Below, one piece after another: positions 55,339 through 64,000 of a stretch of 64,000 nt of DNA. The notes beneath the pieces were generated by a model that saw nothing but the letters and a program-made list of their open reading frames with translations, searched no databases and was not told the DNA's origin. This stretch comes from Kiloniellaceae bacterium (GTDB taxonomy: Bacteria; Pseudomonadota; Alphaproteobacteria; Kiloniellales; Kiloniellaceae), in contig JAJFGK010000075.1 of assembly GCA_021776195.1 (NCBI GenBank), forward strand, positions 26,088 to 90,087. Reading direction: 5' to 3'. A program made the translations under genes and the position numbers. Numbering within the stretch: the stretch's first letter is position 1; every line of letters begins with the position of its first letter.

Positions 55339-56928
55339 ATGGCCAGACAACGGTGGCTTGCGCTTTTCACGCTCGCGGTTCCATTGACTCTCGCGGGCTG
55401 CAGTGATGACTACTTCTCGACTGGCCTGTGGGGCGACGAGAAGGTGGAGCAGTCCAGTCACGCGCTTGGCGTCTTCCACTATTCTTCGGGTCGCTACGGG
55501 TTGGCCCTGCAGTTCTTCGAACAGGCAGTCCTGCGCGACCCTGAATCGGTCGAATCTTTGAATGGAATGGGCGCGAGCTACGATAAGCTGGCGCGCTACG
55601 ATCTGGCCGAGCGCAGCTATCGGCGGGCCCTGACGGTCAACCCAAGTTCGGCCCAGACCCTGAACAACCTGGGATACTCTTATTGGCTCCAAGGTCGCTA
55701 CGACCTGGCGTTCGCTTATTTGCGCGACGTGGAAAGCAACGGCGAGGATCAGGCGGTCATCGCTGGCAACCGGCAACTCGCCCTGTCCAAACTGGGCGAC
55801 CTCAATTCGGCCAAGACCACGCCTGTGGCGAGCTCCGCGGTTGCGGGGACTCCCGCCGGGTCGGGTCCGGTCGAGAGCGATAAGGTCGCAGACGTCCAGG
55901 AAATCGTGACCCCAGCCGCCACGACCCAAGTGGAAACCAAGCCCTGGATTGAGCGCACCGATGCGATCGTACAGACGCTGGTGACGCGGCCCAGCGTCGC
56001 ACTGACCTCTGAGATCGCCGAGACCGGCGTTCGACCGGAGCTCGTATCGGCCGGCGGAAACTCCAGCGTGACCGACCAGTCGCTGCCGGAAGCAGCCGTT
56101 GGCCCCGCCGACCTAGACCTGGGCAGCGATGAACGTCTTGGCGATGTCGTGGTCCCACCGGAGAAGTCCCTGGACCTTCAGCCGGTTGAACTGGCCGAGG
56201 CGGAGCCGCTGGTAGAGCCCTCTCGGTTGCCGCCGGTGGCGCCAACTGTCCTGGCGCCAACTGTCCTGGCGTCGGTGCCGGAGGCAAATGCGATAGAATT
56301 CGATTCCGGCGCCGAGGCCGCCGCGCCGTGGCAGCCCTCGAGTATCGCGACCCGGTTCGACGGTCAGCCGCTGGGATCCGCGGTTTGGGCCGAAGACAAG
56401 ATCGATCCGCGCCCCTTGGCGGCTGCGACCCGGGCGTTGGCTCAGGAGTTGGCGCCGGGCTACACCCGAAGCGGCGGCCTGGTGGAGAGCGCTGGGGTGG
56501 CGCATGCGTCGGTCGCCAGCAGCCCAATCGCCGGCGGCCCAATCGTCGCCCTCGACCGGGCCCACGACGGCGCGCTCCAGGGTCCCGCCGCGGCGGCCGA
56601 CGGCACACCTTCGATCGAGGTTGCCAATGCCTTGGGCGTCGACGGCATGGCAACCCGCCTGGGTCGATTCTTGCGCGCGCGCGGCCTGCCGGTCGACCGG
56701 CTGAGTAACGCGCCAACCTTCGGCCAAATCACCACGGTGATTACCTATCGTGAGGGCTGGCAGGTCTATGCCATGGGCGTGGCATCGCTGTTGCCGACAG
56801 AGGTGACCTTGATTGCGAGCCGTGATCTCGCCAGCGATATCCGTATCGATCTGGGGGGCGACTTGATCAATTTCGATCGCCGCCTCTCCGCCGAGCTCGA
56901 TCCTGCCAGCGAGGAACCGGCCGGTTGA
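55339..56928 (+). CDS. TPR lipoprotein with C-terminal LytR_C domain in tad locus
   Basis: 529 residues. Lipobox LAGC near residue 21, then TPR repeats (about 40-150; ALQFFEQAVLRDPESVESLNG, in part; YRRALTVNPSSAQTLNNLG), a long proline/alanine linker with a short APTVL duplication, and a C-terminal LytR_C domain (VANALGVDGMATRLGRFL, ITYREGWQVYAMGVASLL). LytR_C domains are thought to contact the cell wall. Likely anchors or regulates the pilus in the envelope. Start at 55339 (GGGGGAA site) rather than the GTG at 55306. Confidence 0.82.
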   Translation: MARQRWLALFTLAVPLTLAGCSDDYFSTGLWGDEKVEQSSHALGVFHYSSGRYGLALQFFEQAVLRDPESVESLNGMGASYDKLARYDLAERSYRRALTVNPSSAQTLNNLGYSYWLQGRYDLAFAYLRDVESNGEDQAVIAGNRQLALSKLGDLNSAKTTPVASSAVAGTPAGSGPVESDKVADVQEIVTPAATTQVETKPWIERTDAIVQTLVTRPSVALTSEIAETGVRPELVSAGGNSSVTDQSLPEAAVGPADLDLGSDERLGDVVVPPEKSLDLQPVELAEAEPLVEPSRLPPVAPTVLAPTVLASVPEANAIEFDSGAEAAAPWQPSSIATRFDGQPLGSAVWAEDKIDPRPLAAATRALAQELAPGYTRSGGLVESAGVAHASVASSPIAGGPIVALDRAHDGALQGPAAAADGTPSIEVANALGVDGMATRLGRFLRARGLPVDRLSNAPTFGQITTVITYREGWQVYAMGVASLLPTEVTLIASRDLASDIRIDLGGDLINFDRRLSAELDPASEEPAG

Positions 56929-56941
56929 TACTCGCCCGACG

Positions 56942-57868
56942 ATGACCCTTTGCGTTCCGCAGCTTGGTCGTGTCTGGGTCATTGCCCTTTGTGTTTGGCT
57001 TGCCGGCTGTTCCGCGCTCGATTGGGGGGAGACCGAGGAAGAGCCGTCCGTCGACGTCAATACCCTGGTTCGCCAGCAGATTGGCGAGGCTGGGCCGGAA
57101 ACGCTTGGCATGGCCAACAAGGCCATCGAAGAAGAGCGCTTCGACGATGCCGAACGGCTGTTGGAGCGGGTCTTCAATTCGGACCCCGGGTCCGTCGAAG
57201 GTAAGCTGTTGGTCGCGGAACTGCGTCTGGCACGCGGCGACCCGGCCGGCGCGCTGGCACCTTTCACCGAGCTGGTCGGGCAGCCGGAGGTCGCGGCGCG
57301 CGCCAAGCAGGGGCGCGGCATCACTCTGCTGCTGATTGGCGACGGGGAGAGCGCTGAAAAATCTTTACGCGAGGCAGTGTCGGCGGATGCGACCTTGTGG
57401 CGAGCCTGGAACGGACTGGGCGCCTATCAGGACTCGCGCGGGCAGTGGGGCGACGCCGAAGAGAGCTACCGCCACGCCCTGGCCCTTCGTCCGGCCGAGC
57501 CAATGCTGCACAACAACCTCGGTTTTTCGCTTTTCATGCAGGACCGTTTGGCCGAGGCAATCGAATCTCTGGGGACGGCACTGCGTCTTGATCCCGAATT
57601 CGATCTGGCCCGCACCAACCTGCGCCTGGCCTTCGCCCGCAAGGGCCAGTACCTCAAGGCCTTATCCGGCGCACAGGATGGAAATCTCGGTCGCGCCCTC
57701 AACAATGTCGGCTACATCGCGCTGCTGCGGGGTGACTACGAAAGCGCCGAGGCCTACCTTTTGCGCGCTATGCAGGTGGATCCCAGCTTCAATGAACGAG
57801 CGTGGCGAAATCTCAACTACTTGAAAAACCTCCGGGAGCTTGAAAAGGGCCAATCTGACGGGGATTAG
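56942..57868 (+). CDS. tadD: TPR lipoprotein TadD
   Basis: 308 residues. Lipobox LAGC at about residue 23 and about six tetratricopeptide repeats (WNGLGAYQDSRGQWGDAEESY, MLHNNLGFSLFMQ, ALNNVGYIALLRGDYESAEAY). TadD is the pilotin-like lipoprotein that places the secretin. It lies 13 bp after the other TPR gene, which may be its duplicate with an added domain. Confidence 0.88.
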   Translation: MTLCVPQLGRVWVIALCVWLAGCSALDWGETEEEPSVDVNTLVRQQIGEAGPETLGMANKAIEEERFDDAERLLERVFNSDPGSVEGKLLVAELRLARGDPAGALAPFTELVGQPEVAARAKQGRGITLLLIGDGESAEKSLREAVSADATLWRAWNGLGAYQDSRGQWGDAEESYRHALALRPAEPMLHNNLGFSLFMQDRLAEAIESLGTALRLDPEFDLARTNLRLAFARKGQYLKALSGAQDGNLGRALNNVGYIALLRGDYESAEAYLLRAMQVDPSFNERAWRNLNYLKNLRELEKGQSDGD

Positions 57869-58030
57869 ACCGAGGTCCTGTCCGGGCGGAACGGCGAAAC
57901 CGTCCAAGTGGTCGATAGAGCGTGTCTTTCGGGTCTGTTAACCGGTGTTTTCTATAAACCGGAGGCTGGCTCGAACGTCTTGTTCGGGCCCTGGCCCGCG
58001 TCCCCAAGCTCGGGCAGGTTCGGTCCATCG

Positions 58031-58070
58031 CCCGGTGGGGCCCGGTGGGGCCCGGTGGGGCCCGGCGGGG
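58031..58070. repeat. 10-bp tandem repeat, four units
   Basis: CCCGGTGGGG three times, then CCCGGCGGGG, at exact 10-bp period, 50 bp upstream of cpaA. G-rich on the transcribed strand; could fold as a G-quadruplex. Confidence 0.9.
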
Positions 58071-58120
58071 GTGTCGAGCCACGGGGCGGACGGCCTGTCC
58101 GTTTACAATCGAGGTCGGCG

Positions 58121-58651
58121 ATGGAAGCCTATTACTTCCTGATCACCAAGGCGGCGTTTTACCTCTACATCGTGCTGCTGTTGAGTGCGGCGATATGCGA
58201 TATCTGGCGTTTCGTCATCCCCAATCTGCTGTCCATCGTCCTCATCGGCCTGTTCTTCCTGGTGGCAGCGGTATCGCCCTTTCCTGTCGATTGGCTATCC
58301 CATCTGGGCGCGGCCCTCGGGTTTTTCGTGGTCGGTTTCGGGCTCTATGCGGTCAAGGCCCTGGGGGCGGGAGACGTGAAGCTGCTGGCGGCCGTATCGC
58401 TCTGGGCCGGGCTCGAGCGGTTGTTGGATCTGTTGCTATTCGTCGCCCTGGCCGGCGGGGCCCTGTCGATCTTCCTGATCGTCCTGCGGCGGATCCTACC
58501 GGGATTGCTGCTGGCCATCCGGGCCGGAAGCGACATCAAGCTCCCGACCGTTCTTCTGGCTGGCGAGCCGGTGCCTTATGGCGTGGGAATTGCCACGGGT
58601 GCCATCTTCATCGCCACCTCTCTGCCGGTCCTGGGCTACAGGGCTTTTTGA
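58121..58651 (+). CDS. cpaA: Prepilin peptidase CpaA/TadV
   Basis: 176 residues, polytopic. The two catalytic aspartates appear in AAICDIWRFVIPN and GAGDVKLLAAVS (GxGD). Removes the leader from the Flp prepilin. It stands 252 bp after tadD with its own leader, i.e. at the end of the locus rather than next to the pilin. Confidence 0.93.
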   Translation: MEAYYFLITKAAFYLYIVLLLSAAICDIWRFVIPNLLSIVLIGLFFLVAAVSPFPVDWLSHLGAALGFFVVGFGLYAVKALGAGDVKLLAAVSLWAGLERLLDLLLFVALAGGALSIFLIVLRRILPGLLLAIRAGSDIKLPTVLLAGEPVPYGVGIATGAIFIATSLPVLGYRAF

Positions 58652-59107
58652 GCTTCGCGGCAGGGCCCCGGTCGGCATCGCCCGCCCGCCGACTCGCGAC
58701 GGCCTCCGAACTTTGTGATGAACTTGTTACAATTGGTGGCGCAGCCGGTCCAATTGGGTTGCGAAACATTTTCTGTTAAACGATTGAAAAATATATCAAA
58801 TTCGATTTTTCCCAGAATCGCCTCCCGGCCTGTGAAGTTTTGTCGCCCTTCGGGTCCGGATTTTGGCCGTCTCCGAGGCCCCGTGACGAAAGTAATATTT
58901 ATTATATCAAAGCGTTAGGAGGGGTCGGCGCGGGCCGTTAATCTGTAACAAAAAAAGCTCAAATGCCGAATAATATCATACTATTTTATATAGGTTTTTG
59001 AATTTCCATCATTGCTTCTTTGTCGCCGATCGGGAGAATGGGCACCGGGCAACAGGATGTGTCCAGAACCGCCTGTGCGTAGGCGAAATTTGTTGGGAGA
59101 AAATTCC
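58652..59107. other. AT-rich upstream region of the giant adhesin gene
   Basis: About 455 bp. AT-rich patches at 58770-58810 and 58885-59000. A long leader is likely; no promoter or terminator of clear form was found. GGGAGA lies before the ATG at 59108. Confidence 0.4.
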
Positions 59108-62100
59108 ATGACCGATGATGTGATCCGCGAAATCGACGGCGACGCCACCGAGAACCAGCGGCAGGAGCCCCAGGTTCTTGCCGAGGATGTGACCTCAGCA
59201 GATGAGGCCATTTTGGACGGCGCCGAGGGCAGCGATCAACTGGCAGGCCAGGCCGGCGAGACGATTACGGTCTCCAAGCCAGCAGCCGGCGAAACGGTTC
59301 AGGTCGCGGTCCAGGCGGGCCAGCAGATCGTCATCGACTTCGATCCCTCCACGGCGCAGGTCGCCATCGAGGGCGACAACTTCGTGCTGATCTTCGCGGA
59401 TGGCTCGCGCATCGTCTTCTTGAACCTTCTGCAGCTGGCGGAGGCCGAGGGGGTCGAGCCGATCACTTTCCTGATTGGCGACACCGTCATTTCCGCCGAA
59501 GCATTGGTCGGCCAGGCAATCGCCTCGCTGCAGGATCCCGACGCACCGGGACCCTCCCTTGAGACCGCTGCCGGCGGCACCGACGTGGCGGGCGGCGGCA
59601 ACAACGTCTTCACCGGTCCCAACCTCTCCCTCTTGGACCTGCTCAACGAGAGTCCGGTGATCGGGCGCACAGAGCTGGAGTTTCCCTTCATCGAGCCGAC
59701 CGGTCAGATTGTTTTTATTGACGGGCAACCGGTAGCCGTGGACGACGGCCCGGACACGCTGCCCGAGGCGACGATCCTGAGCGAGGCGGACGGTTTCGCC
59801 GGTTTCGGCCCGGGGCCCTGCCTCTTCAACCCGCCCTTCTCGCCGATCTCGACCGGCGGCAACGTGCTGCCCAACGACGTCTTCGGCAATGACGGCGCCG
59901 GCTCGCCGCCGGTGACCGATTTCGTCTATCTGGGCGGCCTGGGCGACGCGACCCGTACCGACGCGGGCGACACCATCACCTGGACCCATGTTCGCGTGGA
60001 AGACGGCGTCGAAGTCGTGGTCTGGCAGGTCGTGATGAACCAGGCGACCGGCGACTTCACCTTCACCCAGTTCGACAATTTCCTGCATGCGCCGATCCAG
60101 GGCGAAAATGTCGCCGACGGCAACTTCCAGTATACCATCGCGGACGCGGACGGCGACACGAGCAGCGCGGTCTTGACCCTGCGCATCGTCGACGACGTGC
60201 CGGAGCTTTCCGGCCTGACCGGCTCGGTCGTGCTCGACGAGACCCGTGGCGTCGATGCCGACAGCGACGACGTGCTGGTTGGCCTGGGCGCCGCCGTCTC
60301 CGCGGTCCTCTCGACCGGCGATCCGAACAGCGTGGTCACGATGTCCTACGAGTTCGGCGCGGGCGCGGTCATTTATTCGACTATTCCCCTGGACTTCTAC
60401 CTCGGCGGTGCTTCGAATTTTGCGACGATCTATGCGCCCAACGTGGTGAACTATGCCGCGTCGCTGACCGGCGATGCCGGTCCGCTGCGGGTCGGCTACT
60501 ACGACATGAGCGACGGTCAGGGCGATCCCGATCAGATCGCCGCGATCGTCGCGGCCGGGCACATCCCGGTCCTGATCACCGACCTGTCGCCGGCGGAACT
60601 GGCCGACATCGACATCCTGTTCCTGCAGAACCCGGACAACAGTAACTATGGCGCCGAGTTCCTGGCCAACCTGGCCAACGTCAACAGCGCGGTGAACAGC
60701 GGCCTGGTGATGGTGTTCCACGACCGCTATGTGGACGACGCCGAATCGGTGCTGCCGGGCGGCGCGGCCTTCGAGATCCTCCGCGAATTCGGTACGGACA
60801 TCGACATCCTGGATCCCAATTCGGTTCTGATCATGGGGCCGGGCGGGACGATTACCGATGCGACGCTCGACTTCGGCAACTTCTCGAGCCACGGCTTCGT
60901 CGATCTCGCCTCGACCGGTGCGGGCACACCGCTTCCGGCGCCGGTGGCCGCGCTGGGTATCGGTTTCCTCCAGGTGGCGGTGGGCTCTGCCGCCCTTGCC
61001 GCCGTCGACCCGGGCGCCGATGGCATCGACCACGATTCGATCTCGATCCTTAACAACACGGCCGACTTCTTTAGCGGCGAATCCAGCGGTCTCTTCACCA
61101 CCGACGGCAACGAAATTTTCCTCTTCGGCGATGCCAGCGACCCGACCCTGGTGGTCGGCCGCGAGGGCGGCCCGGGTGGCGAGATCGTGCTGGTGCTCTA
61201 CCTCGACCCGGATACCGGCGAGCTCTGGCTCGGCACCACCAAGGCGATCGCCCACCCCGACACCGGCGATCATGACGACTCGGTGATCCTGAACAGCACC
61301 TTCTTCGTCGGCATGACCGACAACGACGGTGACTTTGTCCTGACGCCCAACGCGCTGGCCATCGAGATCCAGGACGACGGCCCCTCGATCGGGCTGTTCG
61401 GCGGCGAGAAATCGCCCCAGACTATGGTCTACGAGGAGGACCTGTTCGGCGGCGAGCAGTACTACGACGGCCCGCAAGAGGTCCTGGCCAAGAATGGCAG
61501 CTTCCCCTCCGGCTTCGTGCCCTTCACCTTCGACTTCGGCGTCGACGGCGCGGCACTCGAGGGCATGGGCTTCGACGTCGCCCTGACCAGCGTGACCGAT
61601 GGCGACGATGGCGGGCCGTTGGTGCTGATGACCAGCGACACCGACGAGGTGGTCAACACCTTCTACGACGCTGCGAGCAAGACGCTGATCGGCTATGTCG
61701 GTAACACCGTGCCCGACCTGGACGGCGAGGTGGTGCCGGAGAACCTGGTCTTCACGCTCCATCTCGATTTCGAGGACAATGATGGCGTGGCGGTCTTCAC
61801 GCTGTTCCGTGCCATTGAGCACCCGGACGCCGGCGAGGGCTCAAGCCAAACTGGCGAGAACGACCCGATCGACCTGACCTTCGCGATCACGGTGACCGAC
61901 GGCGACGGCGACACGGCGACGCTCGACGTCACCTTCAACGTCAAGGACGACGGGCCGGACGGCAAGTTCGGCATCGAGGTTTCGACTGTCATGGTCGACG
62001 AAGACGGCCTTGTCGACGACGGCGATACCAACGAGATGACCCCGGACAACACGACCGCCACGGGCTTCATCGGGGTCTTCGGCGATGGCTTCGGCGCCGA

Positions 62101-64000
62101 CGGTCCGGGCGAAGACGGCGGCCTCACATTCGCGGTGCAGGATGCACCCGCGGGGCTGCAGTCGCGCGGCGAAAACGTAGTCTATAGCGTCAGTGCCGAC
62201 GGCTCGGTACTGACCGCCACGGCCGGCGAGCGGACGGTCTTCACGGTCACGCTCGACCTCGACAACAACCAGTATGAAGTCGTCCTATTGGACGTGATCG
62301 ACCACGACACCAACGGCGACAGCAACTTCCTGTCTCTCGATCTGCTCATCGTCGACGGCGACGGCGACTTCGTTGTTCGCGAGGATGGGCTGACCTTCCA
62401 GATCAAGGATGCCGAGCCCTTCGCCAAGAAGGATTTCGACGCGGTCCAGGCCGGCATGGTGGCCTTCGGTGAGCACGAGGCCATGGGCTCCGATCCGGCG
62501 ACGGGCAACGTCATCACCGGCGAAGACGTGCCGGACGGCGATGAGAACAGCACGGACGGCAACGAAGACATCCAGGGAGCTGACGCCCCTGTCACAATTG
62601 CTTGGACGGGCGATGTCGGCGGCACCATCCAGGGCACTCACGGCGTCTTGACGGTCGATGCCGATGGCAACTACAGCTACCAATTGAACGACGCCGATTT
62701 GGACGTGATCGGCCTGCAGGTTGGCGAGTTCCTCAACGATTTCTTCTCCTACACCATCACCGATGGTGACGGCGACCAGAGCACCACGAGTCTGGTCATC
62801 CAGATCCAGGGCAACAACGACGGCCCGGAGGTCACCGTCGACCCGGCCGCGATTCGGGTGTCGGAAGAGGGCCTGGCCGGGATCGGTAACCCGGACGAGG
62901 TCGGCAACGAAGACGAGACCAATTCGGCCACCGGCAACAGCACGGTGACGGTCGTCGATCCAGACGGCGATCCCCTGACCTTCACCCTGAGCGAGCCGAC
63001 GGCGGCCTTGACCTCTGGCGGCCAGCCGATCGTCTGGTCCGGCGGTGGCACCAGCGCCGTGGTCGGCATGGTCGGTGCGACCACGATCATCACGATCTCG
63101 ATCGACGGCACCGGCAACATCTCCGTGGAGCTGAGCGGCCCAGTCGACCACCTGAACGACGTGAACCAGGAAGGCGAACTCAGCTTCGACCTCGGCGTCA
63201 CGGTCAGCGACGGGGCCGAATTGCCCGAAGGCGTCGAGCCGAAGACCGACACCACCACCGTGACGGTCACGATCGAGGACGACTCGCCGACGGTTGATCT
63301 CATGCTTGAGAAAAGCGGGATGATGATCATCGTCGACGAGAGCCTGGGCGAGAACGCCGGCGAGGACGAGAGCGGGAGCCTTGGCTCGGTGACGGTCCTG
63401 GGTAGTTCGCTGTTCGTTGCGAATGTGTCCGCGGGCGGCGACGGCGCTGCCTCGACGGTCTACAGCCTGGCGGTTGTCGGTGGCCCGACGGGTCTGACGA
63501 CGACGGCAGGCGATGCGATCTCCCTGGTGTCGATCGACGACCAGACGGTCGAGGGCCAGACGGCTGGCGGCACGGTCGTGTTCTCGGTGTCGATCGACGC
63601 GACGAGCGGCGACGTGACGCTGACGCAGTTCGAATCCTTGACCCACCCGACGGCGGGCGACGGCTCGGCTGGTTCGCATGACGAGGCGGTCGCCTTGCTG
63701 GCGGGTGCGTTGAATGCGGTGCTGACGGTGACGGACGGCGACGGTGACACGGCGGTTGCGACGGCCGACCTCGGCGGCGACGTGATCAAGTTCGAGGACG
63801 ACGGCCCGACGGCGACGCTTGAGATCAACGGCGATGCGATGGTTGTGGTCGACGAGAGCCTGGGCGAGAACGCCGGCGAGGACGAGAGCGGGAGCCTTGG
63901 TTCGGTGACGGTCCTGGGCGCGACGCTGTTCGTGTCGAGCTCGGATGTGGGTCAGGACGACGAAGGTGCGACCTCGACGGTCTACAGCCTGGCGGTTGTC
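59108..64000 (+). CDS. Giant RTX/T1SS-type adhesin (LapA/BapA-like), 3' end beyond window
   Basis: At least 1631 residues, open to the window edge. N-terminal retention-type module (about 60-140: VDFDP-like IDFDPSTAQVAIEGDNFVLIFADGS, in parts) with a TAAG motif at residues 153-156 that resembles a LapG cleavage site. A large series of acidic Ig-like/VCBS repeats (VTDGDGDTA and DDGP marks, T1SS-143/DUF5801-like) follows. Residues about 450-605 form a non-repetitive GATase/ThuA-like domain. From about residue 1400 on, near-identical 172-residue repeats start. Secreted by a type I system and anchored in the outer membrane as an adhesin. No calcium-binding RTX nonapeptides or secretion signal are in view because the C-terminus is missing. 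Confidence 0.88.
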   Translation, partial: MTDDVIREIDGDATENQRQEPQVLAEDVTSADEAILDGAEGSDQLAGQAGETITVSKPAAGETVQVAVQAGQQIVIDFDPSTAQVAIEGDNFVLIFADGSRIVFLNLLQLAEAEGVEPITFLIGDTVISAEALVGQAIASLQDPDAPGPSLETAAGGTDVAGGGNNVFTGPNLSLLDLLNESPVIGRTELEFPFIEPTGQIVFIDGQPVAVDDGPDTLPEATILSEADGFAGFGPGPCLFNPPFSPISTGGNVLPNDVFGNDGAGSPPVTDFVYLGGLGDATRTDAGDTITWTHVRVEDGVEVVVWQVVMNQATGDFTFTQFDNFLHAPIQGENVADGNFQYTIADADGDTSSAVLTLRIVDDVPELSGLTGSVVLDETRGVDADSDDVLVGLGAAVSAVLSTGDPNSVVTMSYEFGAGAVIYSTIPLDFYLGGASNFATIYAPNVVNYAASLTGDAGPLRVGYYDMSDGQGDPDQIAAIVAAGHIPVLITDLSPAELADIDILFLQNPDNSNYGAEFLANLANVNSAVNSGLVMVFHDRYVDDAESVLPGGAAFEILREFGTDIDILDPNSVLIMGPGGTITDATLDFGNFSSHGFVDLASTGAGTPLPAPVAALGIGFLQVAVGSAALAAVDPGADGIDHDSISILNNTADFFSGESSGLFTTDGNEIFLFGDASDPTLVVGREGGPGGEIVLVLYLDPDTGELWLGTTKAIAHPDTGDHDDSVILNSTFFVGMTDNDGDFVLTPNALAIEIQDDGPSIGLFGGEKSPQTMVYEEDLFGGEQYYDGPQEVLAKNGSFPSGFVPFTFDFGVDGAALEGMGFDVALTSVTDGDDGGPLVLMTSDTDEVVNTFYDAASKTLIGYVGNTVPDLDGEVVPENLVFTLHLDFEDNDGVAVFTLFRAIEHPDAGEGSSQTGENDPIDLTFAITVTDGDGDTATLDVTFNVKDDGPDGKFGIEVSTVMVDEDGLVDDGDTNEMTPDNTTATGFIGVFGDGFGADGPGEDGGLTFAVQDAPAGLQSRGENVVYSVSADGSVLTATAGERTVFTVTLDLDNNQYEVVLLDVIDHDTNGDSNFLSLDLLIVDGDGDFVVREDGLTFQIKDAEPFAKKDFDAVQAGMVAFGEHEAMGSDPATGNVITGEDVPDGDENSTDGNEDIQGADAPVTIAWTGDVGGTIQGTHGVLTVDADGNYSYQLNDADLDVIGLQVGEFLNDFFSYTITDGDGDQSTTSLVIQIQGNNDGPEVTVDPAAIRVSEEGLAGIGNPDEVGNEDETNSATGNSTVTVVDPDGDPLTFTLSEPTAALTSGGQPIVWSGGGTSAVVGMVGATTIITISIDGTGNISVELSGPVDHLNDVNQEGELSFDLGVTVSDGAELPEGVEPKTDTTTVTVTIEDDSPTVDLMLEKSGMMIIVDESLGENAGEDESGSLGSVTVLGSSLFVANVSAGGDGAASTVYSLAVVGGPTGLTTTAGDAISLVSIDDQTVEGQTAGGTVVFSVSIDATSGDVTLTQFESLTHPTAGDGSAGSHDEAVALLAGALNAVLTVTDGDGDTAVATADLGGDVIKFEDDGPTATLEINGDAMVVVDESLGENAGEDESGSLGSVTVLGATLFVSSSDVGQDDEGATSTVYSLAVV
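63332..63918 (+). repeat. Near-identical repeat units in the adhesin gene (period 516 bp)
   Basis: The 71-bp blocks starting at 63332 and 63848 differ at one base; both encode VDESLGENAGEDESGSLGSVTV. A second shared block (CTCGACGGTCTACAGCCTGG) follows at 63451 and 63971. The array runs off the right edge. Confidence 0.9.

Noticed and set aside
58031..58070. CRISPR-like or attachment-site repeat
   Set aside because: Unit is only 10 bp with no spacers; simple tandem duplication.
59195..61822. 875-codon minus-strand open frame
   Set aside because: Shadow of the repeat-rich adhesin gene caused by its codon bias; no family features.

Overview
The window looks like a GC-rich alphaproteobacterial chromosome, probably Rhodospirillales or Kiloniellales-like. 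This is inferred from the alphaproteobacterial form of ParC, the cpa/tad pilus locus, the DUF6356 genes, the CzcD-like transporter and the codon use; no rRNA or tRNA gene was seen to confirm it. Short AT-rich patches interrupt the GC-rich sequence, mostly in promoter regions.

Layout. 1-4.5 kb: 5' part of a prolyl-tRNA synthetase, a TA-flanked inverted-repeat element, and two flagellin-like genes separated by a hairpin. 4.6-8.5 kb: a PaaK-like CoA ligase and a crotonase, a decayed D-aminoacylase-type gene, a lipoprotein and an AT-rich orphan ORF. 8.5-24 kb: mostly housekeeping genes, namely an FAD-linked oxidase with Sua5/TsaC, a FedA-like membrane protein, CysQ, class I ribonucleotide reductase (nrdA-nrdB) with NrdR and DnaA motifs, a glycine-zipper lipoprotein, a winged-helix protein, an atypical SDR, ParC, and a divergent LysE/AraC pair. 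24-39 kb: small-molecule metabolism (class V aminotransferase, DAO-type oxidase, three TauD-type dioxygenases, class II aldolase, gamma-glutamyltransferase, GFA protein, MlrC, twin DUF6356 genes, Lrp regulator, CDF transporter, sulfatase, dodecin, CMD protein). 39-46 kb: a CHASE2-adenylate cyclase next to a Crp-type regulator with a CRP-like site between them, a second copy of the inverted-repeat element, a crotonase, a CHASE4 sensor with no output domain, and a PAP2 phosphatase.

46-58.7 kb is an almost complete Tad (Flp) pilus locus: flp pilin, cpaB, cpaC, a small lipoprotein, cpaE, cpaF, tadB, tadC, a TPR/LytR_C lipoprotein, tadD and cpaA. No TadE/TadG pseudopilin was seen. The pilin has a near-consensus sigma-70 promoter, a leader of nearly 200 nt and a perfect hairpin after the gene. 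From 59.1 kb to the edge runs the start of a giant type I secreted adhesin. It has a LapG-type TAAG motif, an unusual globular insert and near-identical repeats of about 172 residues. Pilus and adhesin together suggest a surface-attachment region.

Short tandem duplications (10-18 bp, three to five copies, plus one 45-bp pair) recur in and between genes. The items most worth a second look are the TA-flanked element, the nrd control region, the cyclase/Crp module, the CTG-start sulfatase and the adhesin architecture.
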